DNA of 41,787 nucleotides from Polyangiaceae bacterium (GTDB lineage Bacteria > Myxococcota_A > Polyangia > Polyangiales > Polyangiaceae): assembly GCA_025937895.1 (NCBI GenBank), contig JAICQL010000048.1, positions 1 through 41,787 on the forward strand, given 5' to 3'. Shown piece by piece: positions 8,241 through 15,440 of the stretch; within the stretch, counting starts at the first letter, position 1, and each line of letters starts with the position of its first letter. The notes beneath the pieces are model-generated. The model ran no database searches. It saw only the letters and a list, made by a program, of their open reading frames with translations, and was not told the DNA's origin. Both the position numbers and the translations under genes were made by a program.

Positions 8241-8474
8241 TCAGGCCCCCTTGCAGCCGCCCTGGCCCTTGCAGGCGTTCTTTCCCTTGCAGGCGTGCTT
8301 GTCCGTCTTGCAGCCGCCCTGGCCCTTGCAGGCGTTCTGCCCCCTGCAGGCGTGCTTGCTGCCCGCCGCAGACTTGTCCTTGTCCTTGCCGGGGGCCTCC
8401 TGGGCCAGCGCCGCTGCGCTGCCGCCGAGAAGGATGCCGGAGATCGCCGCCGCCAAGAATGCGCTCTGTTTCAT
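8241..8474 (-). CDS. bufA: Bufferin-type RiPP precursor, Cys-rich and duplicated
   Basis: 77 aa with AAGGAA 6-7 nt before the ATG at 8474. A Sec signal peptide (MKQSAF, then LAAAISGILLGGSAAALA) ends at an AxA site near residue 24. A Lys/Asp-rich spacer follows, then two 19-residue repeats (about 40-58 and 59-77), each with the spacing C-x5-C-x5-C: Cys43/49/55 and Cys62/68/74. The repeat reads approximately KHACKGKNACKGQGGC. The layout of signal peptide plus Cys-rich core beside an MNIO and its partner matches bufferins, peptides modified on Cys in the cytoplasm, then exported to bind excess copper in the periplasm. The described DUF2282 type has, as I recall, four conserved Cys; this one has six in a doubled triad. 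Which Cys are modified cannot be told from sequence. Confidence 0.88.
   Translation of the reverse strand: MKQSAFLAAAISGILLGGSAAALAQEAPGKDKDKSAAGSKHACRGQNACKGQGGCKTDKHACKGKNACKGQGGCKGA
8251..8364 (-). repeat. Two 57-bp direct repeats within bufA
   Basis: Units 8251-8307 and 8308-8364 are near-identical and encode the two Cys-triad modules. The first 31 bases match exactly, which points to a recent tandem duplication of the core. Confidence 0.85.
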
Positions 8475-8563
8475 GTGATGTTCCTTTGCCGTGTGTTGTC
8501 GATAGGGTTGTCGAAGTGGCTGCCCGCGCGGCCGCCGTGATCTGTTGGCTTCGCTCGAGCGCG

Positions 8564-9079
8564 CTACGCTCCAGAGCGTGAGGCCGCGAAGGTGGGTGCT
8601 GCAGCTCGGGGGGCTGCAGCGGCTCGGGCGGCGCTGCGCCGCGCCAGCGCGCCATCGAGGGAGGCCGCGCCAGCGCCAGCCAGCGCCAGCCAGGCGAGCA
8701 GCGCCAGATAGGTGAACTCGAGCGCCCCCACCAGCTCGCTCACCCCGGTGATGTCCTCGGCTCTGGCCGTCAGCAACGCGACGACCATGGTGCACAGCAA
8801 CGGCACCGCGGCCAGGCGAGTGGCGAGCCCCAGGAGCAGCAGGCCCCCGCAGACCAGCTCCACCCAGGACACGAAGGTGGCCTGGAACGCCGGCGCCGGT
8901 ATGCCCAGCTCCGTGAAGAACTCGATCACCTGGTCCAGGTTGTGGACCTTGCCCCAGCCGGACTCGACGAAGGCGATACCCACGGTGAAACGTGCGAGCA
9001 GCGGCGCCAGAAACGAGAGGTGCTCGGCGGCATGTCGAGCACGGCGCTGCAGCTCGTGCAGGTTGTTGCTGATGAACAT
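8564..9079 (-). CDS. DoxX family membrane protein of the bufferin operon
   Basis: 171 aa with a strong AGGAG and 6-nt spacer before the ATG at 9079. A short N-terminal helix (residues 1-25) precedes a DoxX fold of four membrane segments at about 27-45, 70-92, 95-113 and 120-140, with the family signature around FVESGWGKVHNLDQVIEFFTELGIPAP. The last 30 residues are Ala-rich and probably cytoplasmic. DoxX-like proteins often accompany bufferin genes, possibly as inner-membrane redox or export partners, but their exact role is not established. It is the first gene of the leftward operon: 89 bp separate it from bufA, and the ECF-type promoter lies 144 bp upstream of its start. Confidence 0.88.
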   Translation of the reverse strand: MFISNNLHELQRRARHAAEHLSFLAPLLARFTVGIAFVESGWGKVHNLDQVIEFFTELGIPAPAFQATFVSWVELVCGGLLLLGLATRLAAVPLLCTMVVALLTARAEDITGVSELVGALEFTYLALLAWLALAGAGAASLDGALARRSAARAAAAPRAAAPTFAASRSGA

Positions 9080-9222
9080 GAAAAACTCCTGTGCCCGTCG
9101 CGCGGGCGTCTGGTGCGAGTCGGCGGGCTACAGCCCCCACGCTGCGCTGCGCGCCTCGCTCGAGCCGTGGCCAGTGCGGCGCCGCGTCCGCGGCGACCGG
9201 ATGGCAACAGCTCGCCCTGTGC

Positions 9223-9247
9223 TACGCGGGGCCCCTGGGGCGGTTAC
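9223..9247 (-). promoter_or_regulatory. Putative SigF-like ECF promoter of doxX-bufABC
   Basis: On the minus strand GTAACC (9247-9242), 15-bp spacer, CGTA (9226-9223). It lies in the divergent region between the sigma-factor gene and doxX and points at doxX, with a predicted leader of about 135 nt. It matches exactly the other three copies in the window. Confidence 0.65.
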
Positions 9248-9403
9248 TCGAGAAAGCACCCGGCCCCGCTCGAGCCGAGCGCGCCGGAGCCTTGCCCGGC
9301 CGCAGCAGCGTCAGCTTTACAGCTGCTGGCCCGAGAGGTAAGGCTCCCGACTCGAGGCGACGTGTTCATCCTGGCGTTCTTGGCTCCGCGGGCTGGCGGT
9401 GTT

Positions 9404-10060
9404 GTGGCTGCTGCAGAGCCAGCTGCCGAGGGCACGCTGGGCGCCGCAGATCGCGCCATGGCGCGCTACGCAGACGGTGAGGAGAGCGCCTTTCACACCG
9501 TGTTTGCGGAGCTGGAGCCGCGCTTGCGCCTGTTCCTGCAGCGCATGGGCTGCGCCGGGGACGTCGCAGAAGATCTGCTGCAAGAGACCTTCTTGCGCAT
9601 GCACAATGCGCGCGGCTCCTTCGCGCGCGGCAAGCTGGTGGCGCCCTGGGCGTATTCCATCGCCCGCAACTGTTTCATCAGCCACACCCGCTCGGCCAGG
9701 ACACGCATGTCGCGCGCCAGCGTGGACGCGGACGGGGTGGAGCTACCGCTGAGCTCCGGTTCCAGCGTGGAGGAGGAGAGCATGGCGCGGCAGACCGCGC
9801 AGGTGGTCAGCCAGGTGCTGGCGGCGCTCACCCCGGCGCGGCGCGAGGCCTTTGTCTTGTTGCGGTACGAGGGGATGAGCGTGGCGGAGGCCGCGCAGAT
9901 CGTGGGCATCAGCGAGGGCGCCCTCAAGATCCGCGCCTTTCACGCTTACGAGGCCTTGCGCGCCGCCCTGGCCCGGATGGAAACACCGCTCGAGCGGCAG
10001 GGGGACAAATCGGCCGAGGGCGTGGGCGCTGGTGGTAACCAGCGGGTGGCTCAGACGTAA
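9404..10060 (+). CDS. sigF: ECF sigma factor, SigF-like, of the bufferin locus
   Basis: 218 aa from the GTG at 9404. The start is uncertain: GTG at 9362 (weak GAGG) and ATG at 9458 (no ribosome site, begins MARYADGEE) are alternatives. Region 2 includes YADGEESAF, the CAGDVAEDLLQETFLRMH core-binding segment and PWAYSIARNCFISHTRS. Region 4 is LTPARREAFVLLRYEGMSVAEAAQIVGISEGALKIRAFHAYEAL, a helix-turn-helix for the -35 element. It is divergent from the bufferin operon and followed 75 bp later by an NrsF-type anti-sigma, the arrangement known for SigF-NrsF in Caulobacter, where SigF answers oxidative and metal stress. I infer the same role, reading the GTAACC-N15-CGTA promoters. No copy of that motif precedes this gene itself. 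Confidence 0.88.
   Translation: MAAAEPAAEGTLGAADRAMARYADGEESAFHTVFAELEPRLRLFLQRMGCAGDVAEDLLQETFLRMHNARGSFARGKLVAPWAYSIARNCFISHTRSARTRMSRASVDADGVELPLSSGSSVEEESMARQTAQVVSQVLAALTPARREAFVLLRYEGMSVAEAAQIVGISEGALKIRAFHAYEALRAALARMETPLERQGDKSAEGVGAGGNQRVAQT
10035..10059 (+). promoter_or_regulatory. Putative SigF-like promoter of nrsF, inside the end of the sigma gene
   Basis: GTAACC (10035-10040), 15-bp spacer, CGTA (10056-10059), overlapping the sigma-factor stop codon and 77 bp before the nrsF start. If used, it lets the sigma factor raise its own anti-sigma, a negative feedback loop. As it lies in coding sequence, one hit alone would be weak; three identical ones elsewhere support it. Confidence 0.5.
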
Positions 10061-10135
10061 CGGCAGAAGGGCCCTCGTCTGCCCGCTCGCCACCTGCGGC
10101 GCCGGCCGGCGAGGCGCTGCATCGAGGAAGCATTC

Positions 10136-10822
10136 GTGAACGATCTGTCTTTGCTGAAGGAAATCCCCGATCCGGTGGCTGCTCAGCCAGCGGCACCGGC
10201 TCCTTCACCTCCGCGTTTGCCCGCTTCGCCCTCCCCCGTGCGCAGCCACACGCGCCGCTGGCGCATGCTGGCGCTCGGCCTGAGCCTGCTCTGGGTGGCC
10301 GCACACCTCACCATCTATGGCCTGCGCGGCGATCTGCAGCGCCTGCCGGCGCTCTACCTCTCCCTGCAGGTGGGGCTGCCGGCGCTGCTCGGCGCGCTCT
10401 CGCTGTGGGCGGCGCTCGCTCCGGGGCGGCTGGGGCTGGGCCTGAAGGTCAGCGCCCTGTCGGCGCTGGCGTTGCTCGGCCCGCTCACCTTCTGGCTGCT
10501 GGCTGCAGCCCTGCCCGCGCCCTATCCAGACAGCCCGCCCCCCAGCTTCTGGTTGAGCGCGCTGCTGTGCATGGATATCACCTTGGCCTGGGCGGCCGCG
10601 CCCCTGTTGCTGGCCGCGCTGGCGCTGCGCCGCGCCTTCCCGAGCGCGGCCCTGTGGCGCAGCGCGCTGGTCGGCGCCGCCGTGGGGCTGCTGTGCGGCG
10701 CGGCCATCAATCTGCACTGCGCCAGGGGGACCTCCAGCCATCTGCTGGTGGGGCACGGTCTGCCGATCGCGCTCGCCACCCTGCTCGGCGGGCTGGTGGT
10801 GTCGCGCTGGGCGCGCACCTGA
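10136..10822 (+). CDS. nrsF: NrsF family membrane anti-sigma factor (DUF1109)
   Basis: 228 aa from a GTG with GAGGAA 6 nt upstream. A cytoplasmic N-terminus of about 40 residues, Pro-rich at 14-34, precedes six hydrophobic segments (about 44-63, 72-95, 101-123, 138-163, 176-193, 204-222). The last periplasmic loop carries the DUF1109 signature LHC...H....GHGLPIAL (Cys about residue 195), and another Cys occurs in LLCMD. NrsF proteins hold SigF at the membrane and release it when conserved Cys residues sense oxidants or metals. Its place directly after the ECF gene and across from the bufferin genes fits that role. It converges with the GH9 gene, with 46 bp between stops. Confidence 0.88.
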   Translation: MNDLSLLKEIPDPVAAQPAAPAPSPPRLPASPSPVRSHTRRWRMLALGLSLLWVAAHLTIYGLRGDLQRLPALYLSLQVGLPALLGALSLWAALAPGRLGLGLKVSALSALALLGPLTFWLLAAALPAPYPDSPPPSFWLSALLCMDITLAWAAAPLLLAALALRRAFPSAALWRSALVGAAVGLLCGAAINLHCARGTSSHLLVGHGLPIALATLLGGLVVSRWART

Positions 10823-10868
10823 GCACGCCCAGCGCTTTCAGCGACTCTCGCTACTGCAGCAGCGCTCG

Positions 10869-12629
10869 CTACTGCGCCGCCGGTGCCGCCGCCGCCGCTG
10901 CGCTCTGCTGCACCACGCCGAACGCGGCCAGCCCGACGATGCCGGCGTTGTAGTCGAGCGCGACCTCGTTGCCCACGTAGTCTTCGGTCACGTCCGCATA
11001 GCCGGGGCTGGTGATGACGATGCTCATGCCGCCGCCGCCGCCGCGCTGCAAGAACTCACGCTGGGTGGGGCCGGCCACCAGCGCGCCGGTCAGCAGCACG
11101 CCCAGGGTATCGGAGTTACGGTGGTGCGGATTCTGCGGCGGGTTATTGCCGTAGCCGACCACGAAGGAGCGATTGTAGCTGTTGGCACCCGCGATGTAGT
11201 TCAGCTGGCTCACCGCCAGATCCCGCGCGAGCGTATCGCCCGTGACCTGCGCATACAGCGCCGCGGAGAAGGCCGCGCCCGCCGCATAGCGCAGCGAGCC
11301 CCACTCGTCGAAGTAGATGTAGCCGGCGGTGAACTCGTTGTTGCTGACCTTGGCCGCGTAGTTCTCCACGTCCAGCTTCCAGAACTCCGCCACGGCCTCT
11401 GCCGCGCCGCCCATGTACAGGCTGTGACGGCTGAAGTCTGCCGACTGGCTGTAGTTGGGCGCCCAGCCGTGATTTTCGATCATGGTGTTGAAGGCGAGCG
11501 CATCGTCCAGGTAGGTGGGCTCGCTCGTCAGCCGATACAGCTCTGCAGAGCCCGCGAGCATCTCATCCACCCAGCCCTCACCATTCTGACCGTAGAGCCC
11601 CGGGTTGGAGCCCATCGGGTTGCTCTTGCCGATCTGATAGATGGAGAGCGCGTGGCTCTGGTACACGTCCGCCAGCGCCGGATCGTGCGCGCGATATAGC
11701 CGCGACATGAGCGCCAGGGAGGCCGCGGTGATGCCCGCGATGTCGGCGTTGGACTGAGTGTTGACGGGGCGCGGGCGGCCACCCTGGTTGGCCGGCAGCG
11801 CCTCTTGCTCCAGGCAGCTCACCCACTGACTGTGATCCTGGTTGGCGTTGCCGATCATACCGACCAGCTGCGTCTCGCTGATGTGCGCCTTCACCAGGTA
11901 GTCGGTGGCGTAGCGCGCTTCGTCCAGCACGTCCGGCACGCCGTTGGGCATGCCCGAGTAGCGCTGGTCGTCGCGGTCGAGGAACGCCGTGGGGAACGCG
12001 TCAAATGCCTTGAGCATGACGTAGCTGGCGTAAGCGATGCTGAGCGTGACCTTCACGTGGTCGCCAGCGTCGTACCAGCCGCCGGACAGGTCCACGTTGA
12101 TGGACTCGCCATCGTTCAGGTGACAGGACGTGCCGCGCGCCGGGTCTGCCGCCTGCGCGGCCGTGAGCAGCCAGTTGGCCCCGTCCCCGCTGCGCTGCGC
12201 GCCGTACCACTTGACCACGGAGGCCAGCAGCGTCGGCGCGTCCGCGGTGACGAGCGGGCCCCCCGCCGGCATCGGGCCCGTTGCTGGGGGCATCTCCATG
12301 GCAATGGGCAGCGGCGCGTTGGGCGCCTCCGGATTGGTGGTGGCCGCGGGCGTTGCCGGCGCCGCGCCCGGCGTGCTGTCGGCAGGAGCGGTCATCAGCG
12401 GCGGAGCGCTCGACGCCGGAGCGCACGCGCTGCCCGCACAGGCGGCGGGGCCACCCGAGCCTTCGGAGTCAGAGCCACAGCCGGCGAGCAGCGCCGCCAG
12501 AGACGCGAGCACCGTTACCGGCACCAACGTGTTGGAGAGAGCAGCGGACAGAGCAGCGCGCCGCGCGCTGCTCGGTGCGGAGCCAGGTGAGAGGCGAAGC
12601 GAAAGAGATGCACGGTTGTGAGAGGTCAT
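10869..12629 (-). CDS. Glycoside hydrolase family 9 lipoprotein (endoglucanase-like)
   Basis: 586 aa from the ATG at 12629; an upstream non-ATG extension is possible but would spoil the signal peptide. Long Arg/Ser n-region, hydrophobic LVPVTVLASLAALLAGC with the lipid-attached Cys at 51, then a Pro/Ala linker to about 125. The GH9 (alpha/alpha)6 barrel fills about 130-565: catalytic DAGD at 187-190 in GGWYDAGDHVKV, the active-site signature VVGYGNNPPQNPHHR with its His, and the proton donor Glu555 in DYVGNEVALDYN. These match GH9 cellulases, which invert beta-1,4 bonds in cellulose. The protein would be anchored to the outer membrane facing out. A poly-Ala tail closes it. No separate carbohydrate-binding module is visible. 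The other window candidate for plant-polymer binding is the lipoprotein at 1808-3022. Confidence 0.93.
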   Translation of the reverse strand: MTSHNRASLSLRLSPGSAPSSARRAALSAALSNTLVPVTVLASLAALLAGCGSDSEGSGGPAACAGSACAPASSAPPLMTAPADSTPGAAPATPAATTNPEAPNAPLPIAMEMPPATGPMPAGGPLVTADAPTLLASVVKWYGAQRSGDGANWLLTAAQAADPARGTSCHLNDGESINVDLSGGWYDAGDHVKVTLSIAYASYVMLKAFDAFPTAFLDRDDQRYSGMPNGVPDVLDEARYATDYLVKAHISETQLVGMIGNANQDHSQWVSCLEQEALPANQGGRPRPVNTQSNADIAGITAASLALMSRLYRAHDPALADVYQSHALSIYQIGKSNPMGSNPGLYGQNGEGWVDEMLAGSAELYRLTSEPTYLDDALAFNTMIENHGWAPNYSQSADFSRHSLYMGGAAEAVAEFWKLDVENYAAKVSNNEFTAGYIYFDEWGSLRYAAGAAFSAALYAQVTGDTLARDLAVSQLNYIAGANSYNRSFVVGYGNNPPQNPHHRNSDTLGVLLTGALVAGPTQREFLQRGGGGGMSIVITSPGYADVTEDYVGNEVALDYNAGIVGLAAFGVVQQSAAAAAAPAAQ

Positions 12630-12826
12630 CGCGATGTTGCCGTGCTGGGTACCACGAGCGCAGCGCAACGAAAACGCATTGCTACGCCGCTGCAATAATC
12701 GCAGCAAAGAGCCGCGCGCGCTTCCTGTACGCGCTCACTCACGGTCAGGAACCTGCAACGCGGGTCAACGGCGCTGCCTGGAAGCGTTACCAGCCATGCG
12801 CCACGACGAGATGGGTGTGGCGTGAA

Positions 12827-13744
12827 TCAGCGCTCGGGCTCGAAGCGCAGCGGCGCGGCATGCGGGAAGAAGCGCACATGCCTCACATCGAAGCAGAGGT
12901 TGCGCCCGCTGGGCACGGGCCCCGCGTGCGGGTGCGAGCCAGCGACCACGTCGACCTCCAGCTGCAACACGTCGCCGCGCTCGCGGTCCAGAAAGAGCAG
13001 CCCCGCGCGCGGGTTCAGGCGCAGGTTGCCCAGGGTGTTGAACAGGTTGTTGCCGGCGTAGTCCGGCACGAGCAAGGTGCTCGCCGCCGTGAGCTGCGCA
13101 AAGCCAGCGGGGCCACCGCGGTGCGAGACGTCAACGCCCAGCGCCGCGGACTGCGCTCCGTGCGCGGCGGGGTGCGCGCTGGCGATGAAGAACGTGTCCG
13201 CGCTCACCACCAGCGCGCGCTCGGCAGGGCCGAGCGTGCTGGACTCCCGCACGGGCTGCGGCGCGCGCTCGTCCGCAAACAGTGCCTGCCTGGGCTGGAT
13301 GAAGCGCGGGCAGTTGCCAAAGCTCTGCTCGATCGCCAGGGTGAAGCCGTCCGCGTGGAGCGCCCGCACGTGGCCGTTGGCGCGATTGCGCCGCCGCGTG
13401 TGGGGTTGAATGCCGAGCAAGCCGAGCGGCGCCCCCAGCCTCAGGTTGTGCTGCAGCGGATCGCCTGCGAGCGGGCGCGCCGTGATGCGCAAGCCGTGCG
13501 GATCCGGTGAAGCCACGAAGCCCGGCGGCCCCGCCAGCAGCGAGGCCGTGGGCTGGCCGCGCTCATCGAGCGAGCCGGCGAGCACGAACGGCAGCTGCTC
13601 GAAGAACGCGCGGTGCTGCTCCGGCAGGTAGCCGCGGATCAGCTGCGCGCCGAGCCGCGCGGCGCGCGCTGTCACGCCAGCCTCTGCTTGCAGCGCCAGC
13701 TCGCCGGCGTGAAAGGTGGCTTCCGCGCGCAGTGGCGTGCTCAT
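12827..13744 (-). CDS. Pyridoxamine 5'-phosphate oxidase-family flavin-binding protein
   Basis: 305 aa. The ATG at 13744 shares one base with the stop of the GST gene (TGATG), so translation is coupled; a GTG one codon earlier is possible. It is a long PNPOx-like split-barrel protein: FHAGELALQ opening, an FVLAGSLDERGQPTASLLAGPPGF strand pair, then a second half with VSHRGGPAGFAQL and LVPDYAGNNLFNTLGNLRLNPRAGLLFLD, the segment that binds FMN in the family. Such proteins often sit beside a glutathione transferase and probably reduce or detoxify an electrophile using FMN. The precise reaction is unknown. A divergent LysR regulator lies just upstream of the pair. Confidence 0.85.
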   Translation of the reverse strand: MSTPLRAEATFHAGELALQAEAGVTARAARLGAQLIRGYLPEQHRAFFEQLPFVLAGSLDERGQPTASLLAGPPGFVASPDPHGLRITARPLAGDPLQHNLRLGAPLGLLGIQPHTRRRNRANGHVRALHADGFTLAIEQSFGNCPRFIQPRQALFADERAPQPVRESSTLGPAERALVVSADTFFIASAHPAAHGAQSAALGVDVSHRGGPAGFAQLTAASTLLVPDYAGNNLFNTLGNLRLNPRAGLLFLDRERGDVLQLEVDVVAGSHPHAGPVPSGRNLCFDVRHVRFFPHAAPLRFEPER

Positions 13745-14379
13745 CACGCCTCCGGCCGCGGGCTAGCCGGCATGGGCACGAAGCGCGGCAGCGCCTCGAT
13801 GCGCGCGAGCCACGCACGCAGCGCCGGGTACTCATCCAGCTGCACGCCGCCTTCGGGCGCATGCGCCGTGTACGTGTAACAGGCGATGTCCGCCAGGGAG
13901 AGCGACGCGCCCAGCAAGAAGTCGCGCCCTGCGAGCCAGCCATCCATCATGCGGAACAGCCCGTGCGCGGAGCGGCGCACCGCGTGGATATCGAGGGGGC
14001 GCCCGAACAGGTGAAACACCCGCGCCGCGGCGGGACCTGACGCCAGCGGCCCCGCCGCGATCGAGAACCAGCGCTGCTGCTCCGCCTCGAGCGCGGGGCT
14101 CTCCAGCTGGAAGCGCCCGCCGCCATAGCGCCGCGCCAGGTACACCAGGATGGCGTTGGAGTCGGCCAGCGCCAGCGGGCCATCCTCGAGCACGGGCACC
14201 TGCCCCAGCGGGTTGAGCGCGAGAAAATCGGGAGACCGCTGCTGGCCGCCGGCCAGATCCACGTCTAGCGCTTGCCAGGGCAGATCGAGCAGGGAGAGCA
14301 GCAGCTCCACCCGGTGGCAGTGACCGGAGAGCGCGAACCTGTGCAGGCGAAGGCTGTGCCGGGGAAGGTCAGGGAGCAT
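13744..14379 (-). CDS. Glutathione S-transferase family protein
   Basis: 211 aa from the ATG at 14379 with AGAGGA 6 nt upstream. The N-terminal thioredoxin-like domain (about 8-85) has ALSGHCHRVELLLSLLDLPW, the cis-Pro segment NPLGQVPVLEDG and the glutathione-binding ADSNAILVYLARR. A helical C-terminal domain (about 95-205) contains FLLGASLSLADIACYTY, the conserved N-capping motif of GSTs. The SGHCHR segment suggests a Cys or Ser at the catalytic position, as in beta/omega-like bacterial GSTs. It conjugates or reduces electrophiles with glutathione in the cytoplasm. It is the first gene of a two-gene operon with the flavin-binding protein, divergent from LysR across 110 bp. Confidence 0.92.
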   Translation of the reverse strand: MLPDLPRHSLRLHRFALSGHCHRVELLLSLLDLPWQALDVDLAGGQQRSPDFLALNPLGQVPVLEDGPLALADSNAILVYLARRYGGGRFQLESPALEAEQQRWFSIAAGPLASGPAAARVFHLFGRPLDIHAVRRSAHGLFRMMDGWLAGRDFLLGASLSLADIACYTYTAHAPEGGVQLDEYPALRAWLARIEALPRFVPMPASPRPEA

Positions 14380-14447
14380 CGGGAGTCCTCTGGTAAGCGG
14401 TGATGCGAGTGAGTATCGGGCCCGCGAGGCGTGGAACAAACAACTGC

Positions 14448-14480
14448 AACTGGACTAAACTAATCCGAAAACTGGAGTAA
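14448..14480. promoter_or_regulatory. LysR-type operator candidate between gst and lysR
   Basis: Near-perfect 11-bp direct repeats, aactggactaa (14448-14458) and aactggagtaa (14470-14480), start 22 bp apart, two helical turns. They sit 10-42 bp before the lysR ATG, in an AT-rich patch of the divergent region. The phasing suits binding by a LysR-type dimer pair and autoregulation. Confidence 0.5.
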
Positions 14481-14489
14481 TCTCGGACC

Positions 14490-15425
14490 ATGGACAAGCT
14501 GCGCGCCATGCGCACCTTCGCGGCCATCGCCGACCTCGGCAGCCTCACCGCCGCGGCACGTGCGCTCGGTAGCTCGCTGCCGGCTGTGGTGCGGCTGCTC
14601 GCCGCGCTGGAGGCAGAGCTGGGAGTCCGGCTGCTGCAGCGGACCACCCGCCGCCTGGCCCTGACCGATGCGGGCCGCCGCTATCTCGAGCGCTGCCGGC
14701 AGCTCGAGACACTGCTGGAAGAGGCCGATGCGGAGGCTCGCGCGGAGCAGACAGAGCCGCGCGGCACGCTCCTGGTCACCGCCCCGGTGCTGTTCGGCAC
14801 TCGCCACGTGGCGAGCGGGGTCACCGCCTTCGTGCAGCGCCATCGCGAGGTACGGGTGGAGCTGCAGCTGCTCGATCGCGTGGTGAATCTGGTGGAGGAG
14901 GGGCTGGACGTGGGCGTGCGCATCGGGGAGCTGCAAGACTCCTCGCTGATCGCGCGCCCGGTGAGCACCTTGCGCCGCCTGACCGTGGCCGCACCAGCGT
15001 ATCTGAAGCGTAGCGGCACTCCCCTCCACCCGCGCGAGCTGCGCGCGCACAACTGCATCACCCGCTCCGACGGCAGCAGTGGCTGGCCCTTTCGCATCGA
15101 GGGCAGGCTCAGCAGCGTGCCCGTGCAGGGCAACCTGCGCGTGAACCAGACCGCTGTCGCAGCCGAGGCGTGCGTGGCAGGCCTCGGTATCGGCAGCTTT
15201 CTCGCCTACCAGGTCGCGCAGGAGCTCGCCGCGGGCTCACTGCAGATCCTGCTCGCCGAGTTCGAGCTCGCGCCGCGGCCCATCCACATCGTGTATCCGC
15301 AGGCACGGCTCCTGCCCGCGCGCACCCGAGCGTTCATCGACTTCTTGCTGGCCCACCTCCAGGCGCAGCAAGCAACGTGGCGACCCCAGCCCCCGCAGCG
15401 CCGCCGCAAGCCCCCTACCCCGTGA
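14490..15425 (+). CDS. LysR family transcriptional regulator
   Basis: 311 aa. The N-terminal winged helix-turn-helix (1-60) reads MDKLRAMRTFAAIADLGSLTAAARALGSSLPAVVRLLAALEAELGVRLLQRTTRRLALTDAG in blocks typical of LysR. A linker helix and a substrate-binding domain (about 90-300) follow, with the segments GTLLVTAPVLFGTRHV, LDVGVRIGELQDSSLIARPV and GLGIGSFLAYQVAQELAAGSLQILL. It belongs to the common PRK-like branch that usually controls an adjacent divergent redox or detoxification operon, here the GST/flavin-binding pair. The ligand is unknown. The C-terminus is a basic Pro-rich tail. It converges with the LRR lipoprotein, with 15 bp between stops. Confidence 0.93.
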   Translation: MDKLRAMRTFAAIADLGSLTAAARALGSSLPAVVRLLAALEAELGVRLLQRTTRRLALTDAGRRYLERCRQLETLLEEADAEARAEQTEPRGTLLVTAPVLFGTRHVASGVTAFVQRHREVRVELQLLDRVVNLVEEGLDVGVRIGELQDSSLIARPVSTLRRLTVAAPAYLKRSGTPLHPRELRAHNCITRSDGSSGWPFRIEGRLSSVPVQGNLRVNQTAVAAEACVAGLGIGSFLAYQVAQELAAGSLQILLAEFELAPRPIHIVYPQARLLPARTRAFIDFLLAHLQAQQATWRPQPPQRRRKPPTP

Positions 15426-15440
15426 TCGTTGACGTCGGAG

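Noticed and set aside
8241..9140. 299-aa frame joining antisense sequence to BufA
   Set aside because: Only its last 77 residues are BufA, which has its own ribosome site and signal peptide; the rest overlaps doxX in another frame.
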